A stretch of DNA of 64,000 nucleotides, from contig JAYWVB010000003.1 of NCBI GenBank assembly GCA_039881045.1, forward strand, positions 868,001 through 932,000, in the 5' to 3' direction. Origin of the DNA: Chaetomium olivaceum. Its lineage: Eukaryota > Ascomycota > Sordariomycetes > Sordariales > Chaetomiaceae. Every line of letters starts with the position of its first letter. Positions within the stretch are counted from its first letter, which is position 1. The notes below the pieces were generated by a model that did no database searches, had not been told where the DNA came from, and saw nothing but the letters and a program-made list of their open reading frames with translations. Both the position numbers and the translations under genes were made by a program. Shown one piece after another: positions 32,369 through 43,310 of this stretch.

Positions 32369-34376
32369 TCATCCCCGCAATTGCCCGTCGTAAACACGGG
32401 GGACAATATTCTTCTCTTTCCCTCGAAGGTACTTGAAGAGGGCTTCGTGTCTGTTTTGGTAGGGGTCCTCCTCCCAGAGGCCTTCCTCAGACATGGTGTC
32501 CTCCACCGGCTCATCATCCGAAACATCTTCAAAATGGATCAGATCCCCCAGATCCTGCTCAAACTGGCTGACGTCCATATCGCCCGCCGCCTGCTCCGCA
32601 TCGATGTTGCGCCTCGACGCTACGTGCATCTCGCGTATGCGGGCGACCTTGTCCCGGCCCCGTGGCACGACGTCGAAGGGGAACCACTTGGGCTTGGCAA
32701 TGAGCAGCGGGGTGTAGTCGTTCCAAGGGACCTGGTGCTCGGCGCCCGTGACCGGTTGTCGGGACTTGCGGATCTCGAACGCCCAGGCCATGCCGCCCAT
32801 GGTCAGATACAGGTCCTGCTCCACGATCGGAATGCCCTGGCAGGTCCGCCTCCCGAAGCCGAACTGCGAGAAGCCACCCAGGCTGGGGTGTTGGGTCAGC
32901 GGCTCGCGGTACACGGGCGAGCTCGGGTCCAGCCCCGCCCCGGGTTGAACGCGTCCGGGTCCGGGTAGAACTCTTCTTGGCGTGTGATGCCCCTAGTTTG
33001 GTTAGCATATCGTGTTGTAAGAGGGTTGGGGTGATAGCTACCATTCGACGGCGTGGATTGTGGTTCCGGCCGGGATGAAGTACCCGTCGTAGATGTCGTC
33101 CGCTTCGCTCGCGTGGGGAATGCCTGTGGTCATGTTAACGACCGAGAGCGCACCGGGTAGGTATTATGGGTTGATGAATAACTCACCTGTTGGCACCGGC
33201 GGCCGCCAGCGAATCACCTCCTTTACTACAGCGCGAAGCAGCGGCCGCTTCTCCCTATCCTCCCACTCCGGGCACTTACCTCCCAGGGCGTCAATCTCCT
33301 CCTGCAATTTGCGTTGCCACTCTGGGTGGTGTACCATGGCCAACAAATAACTCTGGACCGGGCTACCGATGGTCAACGCTCCAGCGATGGCCATCAGGCC
33401 GACGACGTGGCTGGCCTCGGCCTCGCTGCCCCAGGAGCTCCGCGAGCCCTCGGCTTCTCGCTGTCTATCGTGGAAAGCACGAATGAAGCTAGGCCGCGCC
33501 TTGTCACCGGCCATGCTTTCCTGCACAAAGGCGACGTTGGCCGCATACAGCCTGTCCTCCATCTTGTGCCGTGCCCTCTCCTTCTTCTGCCAAGGACTAA
33601 TGTCGGTAGGCAAGAAGCGGAGGAAGCTCATCACGTTGGGCAGAGATCCAGCCGGGCTGATGGTCTCGAGCAAGCCAAAGGTGGTGTGCCTGAGGACCTG
33701 GGCGGGCTGGGCGGTACCCCAGCAGAGCCGCGCGACGGTGCGGGCGGTGAACTGCTCGATCCATTCAATGTAGTTCCACGGCTCGCGGTACATCTGGTAC
33801 AGGAACCGGTCCCGCTCGATGGTCGGGTACGAGTGCAGGTCATTACGGGCGCTTGTATTCATCAAGTTATTGCAGAGCTTCCTCTGGCGCTTCCACGTAT
33901 CTTTTCGGCATGTGAGTACCCAATCTTTAACACTCGGGCTCGGGGTGCATCACTTACCTGACCGCCCCAAAAGGGCGAGATAGTCGCCGCTGGTGCGGTT
34001 GTCGGGGAGGCTGGGGATTAGAGGGCGGTCCGAGTAGATCGGGGCTCTCTTGGAGAGGATTTCGTGAGCGATCTCCTCTCTGGTGATCCAGACGTGGCGC
34101 GTTCCAAAAATTTCAAACTCATAAATCGGGCCATACTCCTTGCTCCAGTCATGCAGCTTCGTCCAGGACGCCTCGGACGGAATCGAGAAAATGGGTCCGA
34201 TGAAAGGGATGCCTAGGCGAGTCAGCAACACATCGATGGGAAGGTCAGAGTATGGGTGGCGTACCAGCCGGGCCCGGGAGTCGCCGCGTTCCTTTTGGAA
34301 TCCTTTGCCTTTTGAGATATGTTGCCACGACGACGGCACTGCCTACGGCGGCAAGAAGAAGTAAAGACACCATCAT
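32369..34376 (-). CDS. Cytochrome P450 monooxygenase (one frame disruption, acidic tail)
   Basis: Five exons: 34265-34376, 33958-34212, 33187-33900, 33042-33123 and 32369-32992, with canonical introns of 49-63 nt. The splice pattern restores an N-terminal anchor (MMVSLLLLAAVGSAVVVAT), a Pro-rich hinge (RRLPGPAGIPFIGPIF), an I-helix AGALT, the K-helix EVIR followed by RPPVPTG, and the haem motif FGFGRRTCQG with its Cys ligand. Type II microsomal P450s are ER-anchored and take electrons from P450 reductase. Between FYPDPDAFNP and LDPSSPVYREP, near 32935, the frame changes as if one base were missing. Corrected length is about 595 residues, longer than a usual 500, because some 85 acidic residues follow the normal end. 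That tail runs into the CT tract and may be misread. The substrate cannot be deduced. Confidence 0.85.
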
Positions 34377-35163
34377 TTTGTGGTCAAATCAAGCAGCTCA
34401 AGGCTGAAAATATCGAATACCTTGTTTAGTCACGACACTGCTGTCGAGTGGAAAAAGGGAAGAGAAAGGACAGGTTCAGGTCACATCAGCAAGAGATCTG
34501 AGCCTTAGATTTAACCTTGGGATCCGAGCGCTTTTGAACCCGTGCCGGCAGTCCACATGCCCACCTTGGTGGTCCATCTACGGAGTTAGGTTTGCACAAT
34601 GACCAACCAGAGGGGTTGAGGATCTAGTCCGGAATGCCAGTCCGGCCTCGGTGAGGGCGCTCTTCAACATTCACCGAGAACTATGGGGTTTTGTAGGTCA
34701 GGCAACCACGATGGCACCATCAAACCGTATCTGCCATGTGCACGATCTGAGGCCCAAGCCGTGCACTCTACAGCGAAACCTTACCTGGATATCACAAGCG
34801 GGGGTGGCAAAATTCAGAAAACCATCGAGTCTTCAGTCCCAGTGAGACCGTTGACACTTGCGGAACACTCCTCCGATTTAACCACGAATGTGCGCCGTCC
34901 AGCCGTTCTTTGGCTAGGGAGGCGAAGCACCCGACTTCACCCAGGCTTCTCGTAACCTAACTTGAGGCGGTGGGGATAAGAATGCGGCGCAGGATGGGAA
35001 GATGCATCTGTGCACGGTGGATCAAGAAAACTGAACCAATTCGCGGCGGCACATGGTCTCATTTGATTCATTCAGTGGAGGCAGTGGCTGGCCTGGTCTA
35101 TTGCGCTGGCTATAAACCGACATCTGGGCGCACCTTGCGCTGCCCGGCTACAACCCCATTCAT
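34377..35163. other. Intergenic region
   Basis: About 0.79 kb upstream of the P450 and downstream of arginyl-tRNA synthetase. I see no gene, tRNA or repeat in it. A CTATAAA element near 35110 on the plus strand has no gene to serve. Confidence 0.4.
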
Positions 35164-37465
35164 TCACATCCTACAGTTGTCAGCACTATGCCATCCAAAA
35201 CAGACGGATCGACTCACCGCTCAACGGGGCTCAACCCTAGCAACCTCATGCCATTACCCAACACGGTGTGGGCGGCGTCGTACAGGGCCATGCGGGCCTT
35301 CATCAGCTCCCGCTCGCTGCCGACGACCTGGAGGTGGTCGTAGCTGCTGCTTAGCGCATGCGTCATCTTGAACAGGTAGGTCAGCACCGTGGTCGGCTCC
35401 AGCGTCCGCAGCGTGTTCTGGACCGTGTCGGGCCACAGGGCGAGCAGGCGGACGATGTTGACGGCATGGGCCTCGGTGAGGAGCGAAAGGTCGGCGCTGG
35501 CGATGTCCTCGTCGCTGAGCCCGGCACGGCGGCGGATGGAGGACACGCGGGCGTGGGCGTACTGCAGATACGGGCCGGTGTCGCCCTCGAACGAGGTCAT
35601 GGCGTCCATGTTGAAGGTGTAGTTGTTGATCCTGCCAGGGTTAGTCAGACCCTAATTGACAACCGAATACATAAATCATACCTCTTGCCCGTCATGTCCT
35701 GCACCATGACACTGCTGATGCCGAGCGTGTCGGCCGTCGCATCTGGGTTCTCGACCTGGTTGTATTTGTTCTCGTTCTTCTTCATCGTCTCGTGCATCTT
35801 GTCGGCCACATCGCGCAGGATGTCGTCGAGGAACTTGACGGTACCCTTTCGGGTGCTCATGCCGAGAACCAGACCAAAGTTGATGTGCTGGCACTTGGCG
35901 GCAATCTCGTTGTGCCCCAGCAGTTCGATGATCTTGAACAGCTGCTTCAGATGCAGGTCTTGTGCAGACGCAACGACGTAGATCATGTGGTCGAACTTGT
36001 ACTTCTCGTGGCGGCCGAGAAGCTCGCTGATGTCGCGCGTCAAATACAGCGCCGTGCCGTCGCGCTTCTTGACGATGGGCTTCTCGAGGCGCTTGCCCTC
36101 CTTGCCCGGCACAAGCGCCTGGAAGTCGACGATCATGGCGCCCTTGTCCTCCTTGGAGATGCCCTTGTCCTGCATCTCCTGGCCGATCTTCTCCATCATG
36201 TCCTCCGAGACTTGGCTCTCGCCGCTGTACTCATCGAACCTGATGTTCAAGCGGGCGTACGTGTCCTGGTAGCGAGTGATGCTCAGGTCACGGAAGCGCT
36301 TCCACTGGGCTAGCGCCACGGGGTCCCTGTCGGTCATCTTCTTGAAGTAGCGGCGGGCCTGCTCGTCGAGGCTGTTGGCCTCCAACTCGGTCACGTCCTC
36401 GCCGTCTTGTTTCCTCTTCTCGATCTGCTCCTTCTCGGCCGTCATCTCGCTGTTGATGCGCACATACAGCTGGAACAGATGGTTGATCGGGTCCTTTGTG
36501 AGCGCCTCCTCGTCGCCGTACTTCTCAAAGGCCAGGGCCAGGAGACCGTACTGCTTGCCCCAATCGCCTAGGTAGTTTATCCTGATCACGTCCCATCCCG
36601 CGCCCTGGTAGAGGTTCGCCAGGAAACCGCCAATGATTGTGCTGCGCAGGTGGCCGGCGTGGAACGGCTTCGCGATATTCGGGGAGCTGAACTCAACAAT
36701 CATGCGCTTTTGGCCCTTGCTGGGGTCCTTGGGGTCCTTGAGGCCGTTGAACTTGTTGTTGCCGAACTGGGCGCCGTGCTTTTGGATCAGGGGAATGACG
36801 GTCTCGACGACCGGGGCGGGCTTGAGGAAGAAGGCCATGAAGTAGTTGACCACGGTCGGCTTCTCGAAGAGGGGGTCATTGTCGGGGAACTGTAGGCCGC
36901 GCGGTCAGTCTCGTGCAGCATATCGGCCATGGCATACAATACAAACTCATCCACCCACCTTCTCGCTCCACTGCTTGGCCAGCTCGTCGGGCTTCTGTCC
37001 CTTGACACGCAGTGCCGGGGCGGCCAGTATGAGATCGCCCTTGTCCAGACTCGTTGTCCAAGACAGCGCAGAGAAGATGATCTTGGGCTCGACCCCTGAT
37101 ATTCCCGAGAGGATATTGGCAATGTGTGCGCGGTAGAAGTCGAAAGGGTTGAGTTCGGGGTGGCAGTTGGGGTAGGCGTCGGCGATGGCCTCGAGGCTCA
37201 TGCCTTCGACCTTTTGCGCGAGCTGCTCCATCGGAGAGAAGGATATCTGGGTCGCGAATGCACGGGTCTGGAAGCTTGGGGTGTTTCTCTGGGGAACGGC
37301 CCGGCCGTGTGGGATGATAAAATCGAAAGCGGGAGTGGAGGGGTACGCGGGGTGGGGAAGGAATTGAGGACGTCGAGTCCGGGAGAGTGGTCTACAAGTT
37401 GTTGATAAGAACGAGATTCGAAGAGAAGAGAAGAAGCGAGGGTTGGCTGCCGAGCAAAGCGTCAT
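35164..37465 (-). CDS. Arginyl-tRNA synthetase, likely dual mitochondrial/cytosolic
   Basis: Exons 36959-37465, 35682-36889, 35218-35631 and a 7-nt terminal exon 35164-35170 give 711 residues with no frame break. The class I signature appears as SPNIAKPFHAGHLRST (HIGH-like HAGH) and the second signature as MSTRKGT. The DALR anticodon-binding domain starts around MDAMTSFEGDTGPYLQYAHARV and ends with MRLLGLSPVERM. The last intron (35171-35217, GTGAGT...CTGTAG) is inferred because it restores the Met that ends this family; without it the protein stops one residue earlier. The first 75 residues are rich in Arg, Ser and Pro without acids, like a mitochondrial presequence, and an in-frame Met (MEQLAQKVEG, about residue 79) would start a cytosolic form. 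One gene could thus charge tRNA-Arg in both compartments. Confidence 0.92.
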
Positions 37466-37776
37466 GAGGAGGCTTGCCTCGACAAATTCCGTCCTTTATT
37501 GAGTCACAATCCTATTTAGACAGCTCAATGACACTCGACCCGTTGGGGACTGCGGCACACGACGGCACTGTTCAGGCGGCTTTTCAATGTTGACTCAGAA
37601 AATGCCCGACCAAAAATTCGAGGGGGCGGGGCAGGAAGCTCAGGTCTGACCAATGACAGCGAGAGAAACGCGGGCTCTCTTGGTGGGGTCCTCGCGAGCC
37701 ATGGGTGCGCAGGGATTCACGCTCATTTCTGGAGCTTGAACACTTTTCAGATTCAACTTCAAGCTGCAATTGACTA
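37466..37776. other. Intergenic region
   Basis: About 310 bases holding the promoter of arginyl-tRNA synthetase (-) and the 3' end of the ferric-reductase-like gene (-). No further feature seen. Confidence 0.4.
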
Positions 37777-39691
37777 CTAAAAACTGTACTCTTCGGCAAA
37801 CAGGTGTATCCCCTGCGCCCCCGTACCTTTGTGCACCGCTCTCTCGTCCGACAAAGATGACACGCTATTCCTCACCCTCGCGACCAAAGACGGACCGCCG
37901 CAGACGACCACACTCGTCTCCCCGCCCGTCTCCTCGACCGGGCCCCTGATAAACGCGTCGACATCCGGCCTGACCGATGAGTGGAACACGTGCGAATCAG
38001 TACTCGCGTGGCTCACCCTCTTCCGAGTCGTGCGGACGGGCTGTTCGATGTCGTCCGGCGATGCGCTGACCTTCTCGCTGATCTGCTTTCCCACGTTGCT
38101 ACCGGAGGAGGACGCAGACGCGGCATCAACGGTCTGGACGTCGGCTCCCGGATCCTTGGCGAACGGGGAGGGCCGTTGCGTAACGGCGATGTGCACGCTG
38201 AGCTCGATGCCGACCTCCTTGGCGCGCTCGATCAGCTCGTGGAGGCGAGACACGTAAAAGTCAATTTCCTCCCCCTGCCTCGCCGCGAGCAAGAAGTCGA
38301 CCCGCTTGACGCATTTCGTGGCTTTCGACTGCAGCAAACTCTCCAGGATCGGCAGCGTAAAGGAGGCACCGGTCGATGCCGAGATTAAGATGATGGTCTC
38401 GTAGATGTCCCACCGAGGCGGCGCGCCATATGGCCCCGAGACGAAGACAGTTGAGTGCTCTTTCCGCCCTGCTTTTGTCGCAAAATCGTGAAGCCGGCGC
38501 GAGAATCCGCCGTGCTTGCGCACGACCAGTTGGATGCTGTTGCAGATGCACGTGTCTGGCAGCTGGTGGGCGCACGCAATCGTGTACGGGTGCGCCTCGG
38601 CCAGACCGACGCGGGGGACCCAGAGGTAGAGGTGCTGGCCAGCCCGCCACTTGAAATGGACGTCCTTGACAGTGACCACGGTGATGGAGTCACCCACCGC
38701 CTTTACCTGAGCCTGGTGTCCGATGCGCTGGCCCCCGCGGCATTTCGACTTGTCTGGGAACACCTTGACGTTTTGCCAGAGGAGTAGGGCAATGCGGCAG
38801 ACGCGGTCAAAGGAGAAGGCGGCGACGGCGAACCATACGTTGTACTGCGCACTCGGCGGGACGTGGACGGAGATCAGCCAGAGGAAGAATATGGCGCTCA
38901 GGAGATGCTGCAGCACAAAAATCTCATAGGCCATCCGCCGGAAAGGCGCCAGGCCCGAGATCTGTGTCCAGAGCAGGACAGCCCAGGCGCCGAGCCCATA
39001 CTTGATGGAGGGCATCATCTTGATCTGGTACTCGACAGCGTCGGCGCGCACCCAGTCGGTGTAAAAATGCCAGCCGTGGACCGAGGCCGTGACGAACATG
39101 GTGCGGCCCACCCATCGGTGCAGCCAGTTGAGCCGCTCGTGGCTCGTCCCAATCAGGAAGCCGATGATGCTGCACTTGGACGCAAGGAGGTAGAGGAGCG
39201 GTACCTGCGTGACGGTGACCCAGGCGTTGCGGTAGCCGATGCGCTCCCAAAAGAAGGCGTCTTTCACGACAACATCGGTGGACATCATGTAAATGATGAG
39301 GATCCAGTACACCAGCAGAGCGATGACCCGGCCCAGCGGCGGCGGTGTCAGCCACGAGAGCCTGCGGGTTGGGATGTGAAGTTGTGGCGCGCTCGCCTCG
39401 CGGACGATGGCGGTCAAGGTGGCCCATAACTCCAGGAAGCGGTTGCTCGGCTTGGTGGGAGACTCGATCGAGTTTGACGCCTTTCTCCGCAACCTATTCT
39501 CGGTTAGCAAAGACGTCGAGGCTCGATGGGGGTTCACGAGGCGGCACCGACCGTCGCTGCGACTTGTAGAAGTTGACTCCTCGAACCAGCATAAACGCCC
39601 CCACGAACCCGGCGACGGTGTACCAGTATCGGCGGGCCAGGTCAGTATTGAGCGGCGAGAACATGCTCGTCCCATGGTTCATATGGTCCAT
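37777..39691 (-). CDS. Ferric-reductase-like transmembrane oxidoreductase (one frame disruption)
   Basis: The N-terminus (MDHMNHGTSMFSPLN) reads in one frame up to about 39495, including the membrane helix WYTVAGFVGAFMLVRGVNFY; the rest reads in another, equivalent to one extra base. Corrected length is about 637 residues. The ferric-reductase domain has the haem-ligand His pairs in LHRWVGRTMFVTASVHGWHF and VLQHLLSAIFFLWLISVHV. The cytosolic part has the FAD motif HPYTIA, a nucleotide-binding VSGPYGAPP and a C-terminal VVCGGPSLVARVR. These enzymes move electrons from NADPH through FAD and two haems across the membrane to reduce Fe3+ or Cu2+. The long Ser-rich insert between the last strands is usual in fungal FREs. 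A 632-residue single-frame reading would replace the true N-terminus with non-homologous sequence. Confidence 0.86.
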
Positions 39692-41042
39692 AGTGCCGGC
39701 CTAGGGCTGCCGCCGCAGCTTCAAACGGTAAACACAAGGGCAAGACTGAGATGTCGGATCACGATAACGCGGCCGAGGGGCCGGTGTCAACTCGGGGGCC
39801 GACACGATCGGCTCCACGTCATCCTCCGGCCGAGAAGGGAAATATGGTGCTACGGCCACGGGCCGTGTTCTTGGCGACACAACGCAACGATAATTCTCTG
39901 ATGCTCGATGTCCGGTGGGATAAATCCAAAGATGAGTCGGAATTTGCCAGAGTCCAACTTAGTGCGCCGTCTTTGCCCTTTGCCTGTGTTGCGAGTTGAC
40001 AGTCAGCAGTCGAGGAAGCCTAGCCGTGGCGGATAAAACATGGCGGCATGGGAGACATGAGTGATATACACTGCAATGCAAGCCGACCGGGGCTAAATGG
40101 AGCCGCAGGGCGGGCAGGAGTGGTGACCGACAGTCATCCCGTGGGGAAACGCCTCTTTTGCGTGAAACTAAACCCCAGCTAATCCCACCAGAGCTGTCCA
40201 CACGGGTCCTTGGGGAACTCGAGAGGCACCTGTAGCATGCACCCCAACTACGAAGTATCTTCAAGCCACTGCGGCTTCCCCCACTGCGGCTTCCCACGAG
40301 CCGGTTTCGAGCAGGTTGGAGGCGAGCGCGGGTTTGTGACTGGCTGGCGGGAAGAACAAGTTCGGTGCGGCGGCGACAATCTGCTCAAACCCGCTCTCGC
40401 ACAATCAGGAACGATACCGCATGCGGTTAGCCGTTTACCCGCAAATCCCGTGGCGCCATGCGCGGATTCTCAAAGTGTGTGGTTGTGATTCAGAGTTTGG
40501 GCGGTAGTCAATTGACGATCCGACTCGAGGCTATCGACCTGAGATGTTGCCGACCACGAATTCCCGATGTTTTGAGGGTGAACTTGGCTTTTCGAGCTCG
40601 CCGTCGCATCACAAAACACGCGAGCCCTGGCCTCTTGGCAACAAAGCTTGGCGTTGCTTGTCGCGGGATATCGCGGGGTGAGTGGGGAACTGCCAGGGCA
40701 ACCTTGCAATGGAACCGAACAGTGCTCGCGGGGTTGCACACAGCATCGCGACGGGAGACATTGAATGCCCACGCATGGCCGCCAAATATCCGCAAACTTG
40801 GGTTGCCAATCCCCGGGAAATACCTACTGTGTACTGACATCATGCATGATCATGGGAATGGATGGTCATGCAAGATAGTGACCTTACACATGCACCAGAA
40901 GTCGTGCAAATCGGCACGAAAGGCCGGGAGCGAGCCCGGAAAGAGCCTGGGCAGGAAAGGCCAAACCGTAAGGTAGTGGATCAGAAGCAAAGGTCAGGTC
41001 ATCAACCTGGAACCCGTCCGGACAGTTAGGTGCTTGCCCCCA

Positions 41043-41063
41043 CCCCCCCCCCCCCCCCCCCCC
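41043..41063. repeat. C21 homopolymer
   Basis: Twenty-one consecutive C on the plus strand, about 290 bases before the BIM1-like start codon. Long C runs are prone to length error, so the count should not be trusted. Confidence 0.9.
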
Positions 41064-41144
41064 AAGCTGAGTTGCCTAACCAAGTACATGTATGTACCTG
41101 GCCTACCAGAACCGGAGTTCCATGCGTCAATGAACGGGTAGACT

Positions 41145-41150
41145 TATAAA
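41145..41150 (+). promoter_or_regulatory. TATA box for the BIM1-like gene
   Basis: TATAAA lies about 200 bases before the ATG, next to GCCATTGG, which contains an inverted CCAAT element. Confidence 0.5.
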
Positions 41151-41351
41151 GCCATTGGACCCGGCATCGCGCTCACCAGACATTGCCCATTGCTGTTTCT
41201 CTGCCTAAGTCGACCATCCCATCTTTCCATCTCACCCCACTCCTCTCAATCTCACCCGAACGGTCCAGCGGCTCCGTTCTCGTGGCCCATCGCACTCACA
41301 AACACCCACCTTAACCTCCATCTACCTTCCATAGACTACTCGACCGTCGCC

Positions 41352-42071
41352 ATGGTGCCCCTACGCTCTTTGTTTGCCGCCGGCTTGCTCTTCCTCTCGG
41401 CCACGAATGCCCACTTCGAACTACGCCAACCGCCCTCGCTCGAAGGCGACAACATGAACGAAGACCTCGAAGCCAATGCGCCCTGCGGTGGTGGCGTCGC
41501 CGACCTCAGCACAAACGAGGTTGTTGACTTCCACGTTGATGGCGACGCCGTTGGCTGGTTCCTGGGTCACCCCCAAGCCAAATGGCTCATTCGCGGCACG
41601 CTCGACTCCAAAGCCGCCGGTAACTGGACCGAGATGTACCCCATCATTCAGCAGGACGGCCGTGGCGAGTACTGTCAGCCTGCCGTCAAGGCCCCGGAGG
41701 CGTGGGCTGGCCAAAAGGGCATCATCAGCATTGCTTGCGCAGCCCCGGATGGCCTTCTCTTCCAGGTCAGTTCTCATACCCTGCGTTCCCCATTCTCAAG
41801 TTATTGACCATTGCAGTGCGCTGCTGTCAACTTCGTCTCGGGTGCCAACGCCTCCCCCAGCTCTTGCAGCAACGGATCCGTGACCGCCAGCTTCAGCGAT
41901 GACCCTAATCTCACTGCCCTCCTGGACGCCTCTACCACAACCAGCCCGGGCCCTTCTCAGTCCACCTCGGGGAGCGCAGCGCCTTCTCTGACTGTGCCGG
42001 GCAGTGGCCTGCCGATTGGGAGTCTCGCCGTCACCGCAGTGATGCTTCTAATCGGAGCAGCGGTCCTGTGA
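41352..42071 (+). CDS. BIM1-like (X325) copper-binding GPI-anchored protein
   Basis: Exons 41352-41765 and 41817-42071 (intron of 51 nt, GTCAGT...TTGCAG) encode 222 residues. A signal peptide ends at SATNA, leaving His as the first mature residue (HFELRQPPSLEGDN). This matters because the X325/BIM1 family, related in fold to lytic polysaccharide monooxygenases, binds copper through an N-terminal His. The following APCGGG and the paired Cys later in the domain also fit. A Ser/Thr-rich stretch and a final hydrophobic helix form a GPI-attachment signal. In yeasts Bim1 aids copper uptake at the cell surface; X325 proteins lack clear oxidase activity. The ATG is in context CGCCATGG and a TATA box lies about 200 bases upstream. 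Confidence 0.85.
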
Positions 42072-42370
42072 GCGTCTTGGGACCGTGTGGCCTTTTAGCG
42101 TCGTTAATCTGGAGCGGCTGCGTGTCGAGTGAGGTCAAGACTTGGCGAGCGTCTTTGACATTTTCGGTGGGAAGCGGGATCCAGGTCGTGTATTATCAGC
42201 AAAATACCAAGTCTCAGGCTCCAAGCATCTTCGCGTGAACATCCCGCCGACGCGTGCCTGGAGTTAACCCCGTGTATGAACTCTTGCGGCCCCCACCACT
42301 CCGCGCACACGCCATTGGACCGTCATCTCATCCACAGGTGTCTGCCTAGCAGTCGACTGGTCACCGAATT

Positions 42371-42377
42371 TATAAAT
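42371..42377 (+). promoter_or_regulatory. TATA box for the hypothetical gene at 42449
   Basis: TATAAAT about 75 bases before the ATG, a normal distance for a fungal gene with a short leader. Confidence 0.5.
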
Positions 42378-42448
42378 CCCCAGATCAGGTCACAAGAGCT
42401 TCATTGGCGTTCATCTCCCCAAAGTCTTAACTCACTAAACAACCCACA

Positions 42449-43135
42449 ATGGGCTCAACCACCATCCTCCGCGGCTTCAAAGTCTCCACCGCTGTCCTCG
42501 ATGCCTTCCTCGCCGCCAACAAGGTCGACGAGACATACGGCACGCCGCCCTTCTACCAGCACCATCCGGACAACGACCCGATCTCAGCATTGCTGTACGC
42601 CAAAATCGGCAAAGAGAACAAGGATGCAGACAAGAACAGGTTCCGCGTCATGATCCCCTCCCGAGAAGGGTTTTCGCACTCCGAGGTCGCTTATGTCACG
42701 TACACTTGGGTCACTGTCTTCGCTCAACGCGGGCTGGCCATGGAGGAGGATTTGCCGACCGAGGTACCCTCTGGGTTTGAAGGGCTCAGGCAGGAGATCA
42801 TCTCCTTCTGCAATACCGTCCCAGAAGCACATAGGATCCCCGACGAGGGGCGCATGGGTCTGTATGTTGTCTACACATACGAAATCCGGGGGTTGTACAC
42901 ACCCCAGGAGTTGCTTGACCGCTCCAAGGTTTGTCCTACTCTACTCATAGTCTTCCCATCGACATAGAGCACTGACTAAATCCACGATCTCGGATAGGTC
43001 CCCCAACACTGCGACCGGTGTGATGCCGTCTTCTTCGATGAGCCGTACCCACACTTGGCCTTTTTTAGGAGACAGTTGCATCGTCGGGACGTTCATGGCT
43101 GCAAGGAAAACACCAATCCGCTCCCGAACGCGTGA
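42449..43135 (+). CDS. Conserved-looking protein of unknown function
   Basis: Exons 42449-42928 and 42998-43135, joined by a 69-nt intron (GTTTGT...GGATAG), encode 205 residues. There is no signal peptide or membrane helix. The N-terminal 160 residues have an even, globular composition (GSTTILRGFKVSTAVLDAFL, then FRVMIPSREGFSHSEVAYVT). After the splice the protein carries HCDRCDAVFFDEPYP, a CxxC pair that might hold a metal together with His residues, and a basic end. I do not recognise the family. The TATA box, ATG context and strongly C/G-ending codons support a real gene. The donor GTTTGT is less common; without the splice the protein would end 13 residues after the junction. Confidence 0.6.
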
Positions 43136-43310
43136 GGATTGGTCTACAAGTTGATAAATTCTGTGATCAGCCGCCTAAGGAGGCAGCTGAAGGAAATGTG
43201 ACACTTGCGCATATGGCTCCGGCCCACCCGAATAATGGAAGTGAGCCGGGTGAGCCCAGGGTACAGAATACTACCGCACTATAAGCACTCGCCGTCTCTG
43301 GCTCAGCTAC

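Larger units (their letters stand above)
39692..41351. other. Intergenic region
   Basis: About 1.66 kb between divergent genes. Apart from the C21 run and the TATA box entered separately I see no gene. The open frames of 80-170 codons here lack protein-like composition. Confidence 0.5.
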
